A stretch of 64,000 bases of DNA, taken from assembly GCA_009840115.1 (NCBI GenBank), contig VXOJ01000005.1, forward strand, positions 1 through 64,000. The letters are read 5' to 3'. Shown in pieces: positions 57,894 through 64,000 of this stretch; within the stretch, counting starts at the first letter, position 1, and each line of letters starts with the position of its first letter. Source of the DNA: Gemmatimonadales bacterium. Its GTDB lineage: Bacteria > Gemmatimonadota > Gemmatimonadetes > Palauibacterales > Palauibacteraceae. Position numbers and translations under genes: made by a program. The notes under the pieces are model-generated. The model was not told the DNA's origin, searched no databases, and saw only the letters and a list, made by a program, of their open reading frames with translations.

Positions 57894-58382
57894 ATGCACA
57901 TATCGAACGACAGCTCACACCGCCTTTCGTCCGTCGCCCCATGGAAAGCGATCCGGCGGGCGGTTCCGCTGGCGGCCGTCGCGGTCATCCTCGGCGCCTC
58001 GAGCCTCGCGGCCCAGGAGGAGGGCGGCGATCCGGCGGAGGCCGAGGAGGCCGCGGCCGCGGCCAACACGACCCAGGGCGTGTTCAGCGAGGAGCAGGCC
58101 ACGCGCGGCGAGGATGTCTTCTGGAACATCTGCGCGGAATGCCACTTCGAGGAGGACTTCGGGGGTCCGTTCATCCAGTCCTGGGCCGGCGCCTCCGTCA
58201 AGGATCTCGTCGACGAGATCGTGGCCACGATGCCGGAGGACAACCCGGGTGGAATGCCGATGGAACAGTACGTCGACGTCGTCGCCTACATGTTCAAGAT
58301 CAACGGCATGCCGACCGGCGAAGACGAACTCACCGCGGAGAACGTGGACGCGGTGGAGATCGCGCTCGACCTGGATCCCTGA
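57894..58382 (+). CDS. Secreted c-type cytochrome, single heme
   Basis: A 162-residue exported cytochrome. An N-terminal signal (RAVPLAAVAVILGASSLAAQ) is followed by an Ala/Glu-rich linker and one class I cytochrome c domain. Heme is attached at CAECH (about residue 80). The likely axial methionine lies in PGGMPMEQYVDVVAYMF, the pattern found in cytochromes that serve PQQ dehydrogenases or carry electrons to oxidases. It starts at ATG 57894 with GAGGAATCCTG upstream. A double-cache protein follows after 20 bases and is probably cotranscribed; an electron-transfer or redox-sensing partnership is inferred. Confidence 0.9.
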   Translation: MHISNDSSHRLSSVAPWKAIRRAVPLAAVAVILGASSLAAQEEGGDPAEAEEAAAAANTTQGVFSEEQATRGEDVFWNICAECHFEEDFGGPFIQSWAGASVKDLVDEIVATMPEDNPGGMPMEQYVDVVAYMFKINGMPTGEDELTAENVDAVEIALDLDP

Positions 58383-58402
58383 TCGATGGAAGGGTAGGCG
58401 TT

Positions 58403-59446
58403 TTGCGAAACGCAAGACCGTCGGTGCCGGTTCTCGCGCTTCTGGGTCTGGCCGCAAGCGCGCTCTGGGCGCACCCCGCCGCCGCACAGGTGCCGAAGGT
58501 CACCGCCGGACAGGTGACGGACCGGGAGACCCTGCAGGGGTTCGTGACCTACGCGGCCTCCGTCGCTGCCTCCATCACGGACATCAACCAGGGGTCGCAA
58601 CTGATCCAGGCGGTCAGGACGGAGGGCAGCGACTACAACTTCGGCAACATGTACCTGATCTTCATGACCCTCGACGGTCAGGTGTTCATCCACGGGGAAG
58701 ACCCCAACCTGGACGGCACGAACGTCTTCGGGGTCGTGGACGAGGACGGGAACCCGGTCGTTCAGCAGATGCTCGCCGCCGGGGCGGCCGGGGGCGGGTT
58801 CGTCGAGTGGTGCTGGGACGACCCGAACGACCCGAACGACCCCCGCTGCAAGGATAGCTACGCGCTGCAGCACTTCTCTCCGGTGGCCGGAGTGGATCTG
58901 GTCGTGGTCGGGGGATACTACCAGGATCTGTCCGGCGCGGGGCAGCCGCTGCCTCCGGTCCCGCTCCCCGAGATTTCCGCCGCCGACGTCGTGGACCGGG
59001 AGACCCTCCGGCAGTTCGTGGACGGGACGGTCGTCTGGCTGCGGGACCTCGTCGGGCAGGTCGGCTTCGAGCGCGCGAACGAATGGAAGGCCCTCCTGCG
59101 GGAAGAGGGGGGACACTTCAAGTCCGGTCCCATCTATCTCTTCATCTTCACTCCCCAGGGGTTCGTCATCTTCCACGGCGCCGATGCGTGGCGGGAAGGG
59201 CGGCAGGTGCTGGACAACACCGACTTCCAGGGGCGGATGTTCGTGAGGGACGTCATCGCCGTCGCCCAGGGGGGCGGGGGATTCGTCGAGTACTTCTGGG
59301 ACGACCCGACGGTCCAGGGGGATGAGGACACCGGAACCCCCAAGGTGAGTTACGCCGTCTCGCTGCGGAGCGACCTGCCCGTCTTCCAGGGCGTCGAGTT
59401 CATCGTAGGGGCCGGGTTCTACCGGGACCAATCGACGTTTCTGTAA
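58403..59446 (+). CDS. Secreted protein with two cache domains
   Basis: A 347-residue exported protein. The signal is VPVLALLGLAASALWAHPAAAQ. Two homologous single-cache (sCache_2-like) modules follow. Each opens with a VxDRETLxxFV helix (VTDRETLQGFVTYA; VVDRETLRQFVDGT) and continues with FGNMYLIFMTLDGQVFIHG or SGPIYLFIFTPQGFVIFHG, then GGGFVEWCWDDP or GGGFVEYFWDDP. Cache domains bind small ligands and usually sit in chemoreceptors; here no transmembrane or signalling domain follows, so it may be a binding protein. No ATG fits; TTG at 58403 has GGAAGGG about 9 bases upstream. It is 20 bases after the cytochrome c gene. Confidence 0.83.
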   Translation: MRNARPSVPVLALLGLAASALWAHPAAAQVPKVTAGQVTDRETLQGFVTYAASVAASITDINQGSQLIQAVRTEGSDYNFGNMYLIFMTLDGQVFIHGEDPNLDGTNVFGVVDEDGNPVVQQMLAAGAAGGGFVEWCWDDPNDPNDPRCKDSYALQHFSPVAGVDLVVVGGYYQDLSGAGQPLPPVPLPEISAADVVDRETLRQFVDGTVVWLRDLVGQVGFERANEWKALLREEGGHFKSGPIYLFIFTPQGFVIFHGADAWREGRQVLDNTDFQGRMFVRDVIAVAQGGGGFVEYFWDDPTVQGDEDTGTPKVSYAVSLRSDLPVFQGVEFIVGAGFYRDQSTFL

Positions 59447-59495
59447 GATGAATCATACCAATGATTTGGCGCACGTACAGGTAAATGATGTATCA

Positions 59496-59516
59496 CTCAG
59501 AATACGCATTTCTGAG
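59496..59516. terminator. Candidate bidirectional terminator hairpin
   Basis: CTCAGAA (59496-59502) pairs perfectly with TTCTGAG (59510-59516) around a 7-base loop. It lies in the 130-bp gap between the convergent double-cache gene and the first low-GC propeller gene. The surroundings are unusually AT-rich (26 G+C of 60 bases in 59461-59520). Confidence 0.5.
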
Positions 59517-59576
59517 CGAGATGTCATTGGACCCCGTGGGATGTCGCCGGCACCGATGGAGTGGCTCAGAAGGGCT

Positions 59577-60914
59577 TCACCGCACCTCGAAGGGCAGCCT
59601 CCTCACCACCACGCGGGACACATCGAACTCGCCGAGTTCGATGAACGCCGCCAACCCGTCCGGGCCGAAGGCGTCCGGCATTGCGGTCGCGCCGGAGGGA
59701 TACGTTCCGACGTACTCGCCCGCTGCGGTCATGACGTCGATCGGTCCGTCGCCCATCAATTCGTCCCCCTGACGCATCACCCAGATCCGGCCTTCCCAAG
59801 TGGTGGAGAGGCTCCGCAGAACGGGAATCTCTTGATAGAAGGGCGGGTCCGCCAAGGTGAAGGACGGCAGCAGCGATAGTGACGCTGCAGTAGGCGGTGC
59901 TCCGCTGGAACCCGTCGGTATCGAAATCGCATTCTGGGCGCGCTCGCCCCGTAGCTCCCTGTATCGCTCCTCGATCCTCGGCGTTACCGGCTCCGGCCGG
60001 AAGGGCCGGGTGAGGATTCGTGCCACGCTTCCCGTCGGTGAAGCGATCTTCAACGCATATGCGGAGGAGTCCGAATAGACGATGCCGCCGTTCGGAAGAA
60101 CGCCCATCAGAAGTTCGGGTTCGAAGGTCGATGGCCTCGCGATGCCGCCCAGCATCTGATTGAGATCGCCGCTGCCCCCTTCGAGCGTGACGTTCGATGG
60201 ACCCTCGAAGAGGTTGCGCGCTTCGCGCGGCGGGAGCCAAGCCCGTACCACGGTGTCGACTTGGACGGCCTCCGCACCGAGGTCCAAGCGAGTAATGGGC
60301 CGGTTGATGGGATGGTCGGCTCCGGCTCCACCGATGCTCCTCGACATGCCCCACCACGCGGCGTAAACCGCGCCGCCCCGAGGATCGGGTTGAATGGGTG
60401 CCGAAGCCCTGATGCTGGCACCCATGAAAGCACCTCCCCCATCCTCGAACGCCTCTGCCGGAGATCGCACCATCCGCACGAACCTCCCCGAAGGATCGAA
60501 GATCTGGTAGGCCGCGTGACCCATGTCGCTCACGATGGTCGTGCCGTCCCGCAAGACGGCGTAGTTCAGGGGCATATGGAACTCACCCGGCCCCTGACCG
60601 GAGCGACCGAACTCGCGGACAAAAGCGCCGGTTGCGTCGAAGACCAAGATGCGCAGTTCGGAGAACATCCCTCCGGTGCGGTCGAACACGTACAGGTTGC
60701 CCTGTGCGTCGAAGGCCACATGGCTCACTGTGCCGAGCAGCTCCCAGGATTCTCCCTCGACCACGCCGATCCGATGAACCTCGTCGAAGTCGGGGTCGAT
60801 CCGTTGATCCCGGCCCGTGACTTCGACGATCTCCTGAGCGAGGACAGCAGGGGGCGCGGCAAGGACGGCCACAAGAAGGGCCAAATGGACAGAGACGAAC
60901 CTGCTGGTCCTCAT
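59577..60914 (-). CDS. Exported 6-bladed beta-propeller protein
   Basis: A 445-residue secreted protein with signal [21 protein letters not shown]. The propeller repeats include [67 protein letters not shown] and [21 protein letters not shown]. The C-terminus [22 protein letters not shown] is nearly the same as in the paralogue at 62573. Role unknown; such proteins are thought to bind ligands or partners at the cell surface. ATG 60914 follows GGAGAG 8 bases upstream. It is the third of three propeller genes in tandem on the minus strand, in a segment with lower GC than the rest. Confidence 0.83.
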   Translation of the reverse strand: MRTSRFVSVHLALLVAVLAAPPAVLAQEIVEVTGRDQRIDPDFDEVHRIGVVEGESWELLGTVSHVAFDAQGNLYVFDRTGGMFSELRILVFDATGAFVREFGRSGQGPGEFHMPLNYAVLRDGTTIVSDMGHAAYQIFDPSGRFVRMVRSPAEAFEDGGGAFMGASIRASAPIQPDPRGGAVYAAWWGMSRSIGGAGADHPINRPITRLDLGAEAVQVDTVVRAWLPPREARNLFEGPSNVTLEGGSGDLNQMLGGIARPSTFEPELLMGVLPNGGIVYSDSSAYALKIASPTGSVARILTRPFRPEPVTPRIEERYRELRGERAQNAISIPTGSSGAPPTAASLSLLPSFTLADPPFYQEIPVLRSLSTTWEGRIWVMRQGDELMGDGPIDVMTAAGEYVGTYPSGATAMPDAFGPDGLAAFIELGEFDVSRVVVRRLPFEVR

Positions 60915-61043
60915 CGTGATTCTCTCCGGTGAGTCACATGTGGAAGTTGCGACGCAGCAACTCGGGATACCGCCGATTGGACACTCCGTCTCGGCAGCGA
61001 GGTTGCCCAACACAATGTGCCCGGATTGCCCCCCCCGATAGCC

Positions 61044-62360
61044 TTATCGTTCAAGTGCCAGCAGCCGAATCACTCTCACGATCGGCGCTTCCATCTCATC
61101 CCTCTCGACGTACGCCATCAGCCCTCCCGGCCCAAACGCATTGGGGAGCGAGAGTTCGTCCGGCGAGAGCGTCCCGACATACTGACCATCGGCGGTCAGA
61201 ACGTCCGTCGGATCCCTCGCGCCATGTTCCTCGGAACGCTGCACCCAGATCCGATCGTCGCTATCCACGGCCAACCCGGAGATCACCGGGATTTCGTCAG
61301 CGAACGTGATCTGGGCCAACATCGCCTGCCGAAGCTGTTCGGCTTGAGCGGGTGAAGCACCGCCTTCGCCCTGGAACACAACCTGCAATCCTCCAGTGCC
61401 CATGCGGCGTCGTTCGGCTTCCCGTATCTCCTCCGTTACAGGCTCCGGATCAATTGGCCGTTCGAGCGTCCCGAGCACGGAGCCGCCCGGTCCGAGGAGC
61501 TTCACCCGATAGCCAGCCGAGTCGGCCACGGCAGCCCTCCCGTCGGAGAGGACGCCAATCCACAGACGTGGGCTGAAAACCGGCGGGCCAGGATTGGTCG
61601 CCTGCAAGGCCACCTCCATCAATGACCCCTCGCCAACTTGGGATCCCCGTGCCGGGATCAACCTCTCCGCACCTTGTGCCGCACCCTCGTCGCCCCGTGT
61701 CAGTTCCGACGCCCGGTAGAAGGTCGTTCTCTCTCCTTGATCGTCGTATACGTCAAGTGATTTCGCCCGACCCGACGGCTTGACCAAGATCCGACCGTCA
61801 GGGAGGGGGTGGAGCACCGTGGAGTACGATCGTTCCGCCGCGTTCAGCGTGGTCCTGGGTCCAGTCGGCATCACCGTGGTCTGATCCGATCCGCTGAGGT
61901 CCGCAAACTGCTCGATAAACTCTCCCTCCCCATCGAACACCAGAAAGGCACGGTGACCCCAATCGCGTACCACGATCCGTCCGTCGTGATGCACAGCGAC
62001 CGCACCCGCGTCGCGAAACTCACCCGGACCTTGGCCGCGCCTGGAGATCTGACGCAACAATCCACCGTCGGTTCCCACGACGGTCACGCGCCCCTGCTCC
62101 CAATCCAGCACGACGAGGTTGCCGAACGGGTCGAAGTGAACGTCGAATATCCGTGAGAAGGCGTCCCAATCCTCGGCTTCCCACCCGCCGATGGTGAACA
62201 CTTCCTCCGTGAGAGCGGTCAACGGGACGTCCGGGCCGTCAAGCTCGTCCACCACGCCGGCGGCACGGTCGTTAGGCCCGTCGGCGGCACAGCCTGCCGC
62301 AAGCAGTGCGGAGACGACGAAGGTCCCCCGGGCCATCGCTCGGCCTATCGCGGTTCGCAT
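61044..62360 (-). CDS. 6-bladed beta-propeller lipoprotein
   Basis: A 438-residue protein with a lipoprotein signal (TFVVSALLAAGCAAD). The repeats are DVHFDPFGNLVVLDWEQGRV, LLRQISRRGQGPGEFRDAGAVAVHHDGRIVVRD, LSDGRAAVADSAGYRVKLLGP and GLAVDSDDRIWVQRSEE. It is more distant from the two flanking paralogues than they are from each other, and is the only lipoprotein of the trio. ATG 62360 or ATG 62336 (MARGTFVV) are both possible starts; the second gives the more compact lipoprotein signal. Function unknown. It may form a surface assembly with its neighbours; this is inference from tandem order. Confidence 0.82.
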   Translation of the reverse strand: MRTAIGRAMARGTFVVSALLAAGCAADGPNDRAAGVVDELDGPDVPLTALTEEVFTIGGWEAEDWDAFSRIFDVHFDPFGNLVVLDWEQGRVTVVGTDGGLLRQISRRGQGPGEFRDAGAVAVHHDGRIVVRDWGHRAFLVFDGEGEFIEQFADLSGSDQTTVMPTGPRTTLNAAERSYSTVLHPLPDGRILVKPSGRAKSLDVYDDQGERTTFYRASELTRGDEGAAQGAERLIPARGSQVGEGSLMEVALQATNPGPPVFSPRLWIGVLSDGRAAVADSAGYRVKLLGPGGSVLGTLERPIDPEPVTEEIREAERRRMGTGGLQVVFQGEGGASPAQAEQLRQAMLAQITFADEIPVISGLAVDSDDRIWVQRSEEHGARDPTDVLTADGQYVGTLSPDELSLPNAFGPGGLMAYVERDEMEAPIVRVIRLLALER

Positions 62361-62572
62361 ACGTACACCCCTGTTCTGTCGGAGACCGTGACCTGGGCTT
62401 GGCCTGCAACCACGGTCAGCTTCTGAGGCTCGGCAATCCAAGGTCGCCGACATCTTTTACCAGTCGATACCCCGGATCGCGCGATTCCGTCGGATCCCGG
62501 TTTCCGTTCCCACGAATACCGCCAGAGTGCTTGGAAGAGGTTGAAGCCCATCGCACGGTCATCGCTCCCGGC

Positions 62573-63877
62573 TCAGCGCACTCCGGCGGGCAGCCTGCGC
62601 ACCACCACGCTCGGCACGTCGAACTCGGCAAGCTCGATGAAAGCCGCCAGTCCGTCCGGGCCGAACGCGTCCGGCATCTCCGTCGCGCCGGTCGAATAGG
62701 TTCCGACGTACTCCCCCTCGACCGTCAGGACATCGATGGGTCCGCCGCGCTCGGGGTGTTCGCCGCGACGTTGCACCCAGATCCGGCCATCCCAAGTGGT
62801 GGCAAGCGTGCGGAGCACGGGCACTTCGTGGTAGTACCTTTGTTCGAGTCGGAAGGTACCCCTGGCCGGAGGGCTGCCTCCTTCGCTTCGGCCCCGCACT
62901 CGCAACATTGTCGTTTCCGACACAGCTTCCCTCTCGGCTGCCCGTCGTTCCTCATAGTCGCGCTGGACAGCCGGCGTCAGAGCCTCGGGCCGGAAGGGCC
63001 GCCGGATGATGCGCTCGACCTTCCGCCCACCGGGGGGAGTGACCTTGAGCGCATAGGCGGACGAATCGGAGTGAACGATGCCGCCGTCCGGCAGCACGCC
63101 CACCAAGAGGCGGGGCTCGAACAGGGCGGGCATGCTCATGCTCCCCAACATCTCTCGGAACTCGGCGGGGGCGTTGGACACGTGATCATTGATGTCGGGC
63201 TGTTGAGGCAGCCATCCTTCGACCACCGTGTCCGTTTGCACTTCTTGGCCACCGAGCGAGACCCGCGTGACCGGACGGGACGCGGTCCGCTCCGCTCCGC
63301 CTCCGCCGCCGGAGGTTCTGATGCTTATGCTTGGGCCTCCGCCGAAGCCTCCGACGAAGACGGCACCACCGAGCGGATCGGGCTGGATGTTCGCCGATGC
63401 CGACACGTCGCCGCGCTCGTCACCGGCGCGGACCATGCGCTGGAAAGCGCCGGAGGCATCGAAGATCTGGTATGCTCGGTGGCCAACATCGCTCACGACC
63501 GTGCTTCCGTCCCTCAACACCGCGAAGCCGACGGGCCGGTTGAACTCGCCGGGACCACCGCCCCACGATCCGAATTGGTGCCGGAAGCCGCCCGTGGAGT
63601 CGAATACCAAGACCCGCAGGTTGCCGGAACCAAGTAGACTCATGGTCCCGTCGAACACGTACAGATTGCCCTCGGCGTCGAAGGCCACCTTGTTCACTTC
63701 GCCGAACATCTCCCAAGACTCGCCCTCGAGCGCGCCGATCCGGTAGACCTCCTCGAACGCGGGTTCAATGTGGGTGTCCTGGCGTGGAAGTTCGATGACT
63801 TCTTGAGCGTGGAGGACCGGGGATCCAAGGCCGAAGATGATCCCGGCGACCAGCCGGGAAACGCTCGCGGTTGTCAT
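62573..63877 (-). CDS. Exported 6-bladed beta-propeller protein
   Basis: A 434-residue secreted protein with signal [20 protein letters not shown]. Propeller repeats are [66 protein letters not shown] and [21 protein letters not shown], and it ends [22 protein letters not shown] Gly/Ser-rich insert ([12 protein letters not shown]) breaks the middle. It is a close paralogue of the gene at 59577. ATG 63877, with AGGAG 9 bases upstream, is preferred to TTG 63898. Upstream of it the window ends with about 120 bases in which I see no gene. Confidence 0.84.
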   Translation of the reverse strand: MTTASVSRLVAGIIFGLGSPVLHAQEVIELPRQDTHIEPAFEEVYRIGALEGESWEMFGEVNKVAFDAEGNLYVFDGTMSLLGSGNLRVLVFDSTGGFRHQFGSWGGGPGEFNRPVGFAVLRDGSTVVSDVGHRAYQIFDASGAFQRMVRAGDERGDVSASANIQPDPLGGAVFVGGFGGGPSISIRTSGGGGGAERTASRPVTRVSLGGQEVQTDTVVEGWLPQQPDINDHVSNAPAEFREMLGSMSMPALFEPRLLVGVLPDGGIVHSDSSAYALKVTPPGGRKVERIIRRPFRPEALTPAVQRDYEERRAAEREAVSETTMLRVRGRSEGGSPPARGTFRLEQRYYHEVPVLRTLATTWDGRIWVQRRGEHPERGGPIDVLTVEGEYVGTYSTGATEMPDAFGPDGLAAFIELAEFDVPSVVVRRLPAGVR

Positions 63878-64000
63878 TCTGGGATTCTCCTGAAACAAGC
63901 GACACTGCCAACGCTTGGATGAACCAAGCTCAATCTACGGTTGCCCTTTCTCGGCACGCTCCGGCTTGCCACCGCCAAGGCGACCATTTTCCCGATAGCC

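Overview
The window is a 64 kb stretch of a very GC-rich bacterial chromosome. It is densely packed with genes on both strands and carries no rRNA, CRISPR array, prophage or recognisable insertion sequence. Several features point to a heterotroph of the Gemmatimonadota type: many secreted amidohydrolases, a sortilin/VPS10-type Asp-box propeller, several 6-bladed beta-propeller proteins, a carboxypeptidase-regulatory/TonB-type outer-membrane protein, a choice-of-anchor B protein and a very large M14 peptidase. This assignment is inferred from gene content and would need marker-gene phylogeny. A rho with an RGG-rich N-terminus, mtaB, trmJ-like, proC, fabF-like, mdh and class I aldolase genes show it is ordinary chromosome rather than a plasmid.

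Layout. 0-5 kb: FAD oxidoreductase of the phytoene desaturase type, malate dehydrogenase, a small membrane protein and a sodium:solute symporter. 5-8.5 kb: a tightly overlapping operon of ABC ATPase, ABC-2 permease and an exported amidohydrolase fused to a CIA30-like domain. 8.5-13.2 kb: two more exported amidohydrolases and an NCS2 (nucleobase) permease with an extra cytosolic domain. 13.2-16 kb: tRNA-Gly(TCC), a cupin, and a translationally coupled DegT aminotransferase/alcohol dehydrogenase pair. 16-25.6 kb: the Asp-box propeller, an ABC transmembrane domain lacking an ATPase, a proC / DUF819 / D-aminoacylase operon, a TM2 protein, and a FabF homologue whose first catalytic His is Asn. 25.6-28.2 kb: tRNA-Ser(TGA) with a broken 3' copy beside it, a propeller protein, a small secreted protein, tRNA-Gly(CCC) and tRNA-Val(CAC).

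28.2-39.9 kb: radical SAM/VTT membrane pair, zinc-ribbon/TrmJ-like pair, rho, sulfocyanin-like copper lipoprotein, proline dehydrogenase, dienoyl-CoA-reductase-like SDR, mtaB, a lipoprotein, class I fructose-bisphosphate aldolase and hutF. 40-59.4 kb: surface and exported proteins (TonB-type receptor, choice-of-anchor B protein, cyanophycinase with an MFS carrier, Tat-exported class V aminotransferase, NIPSNAP, nuclease, FKBP, fumarylacetoacetase-like hydrolase coupled to the giant M14 peptidase, and a cytochrome c / double-cache pair). 59.4-64 kb: three 6-bladed propeller genes in a region of visibly lower GC.

Taken together the window reads as a nutrient-scavenging genome. Exported peptidases and amidohydrolases break down peptides and amides. 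Symporters, NCS2, MFS and DUF819 proteins are the likely importers. Proline, histidine and D-amino-acid enzymes use the products. The most unusual items are the tRNA-Ser 3' fragment interrupted in its T-loop by a 48-nt two-hairpin insert, two independent 20-bp triplications that copy a gene's stop codon, the FabF His-to-Asn change, and the secreted cytochrome c / double-cache pair.
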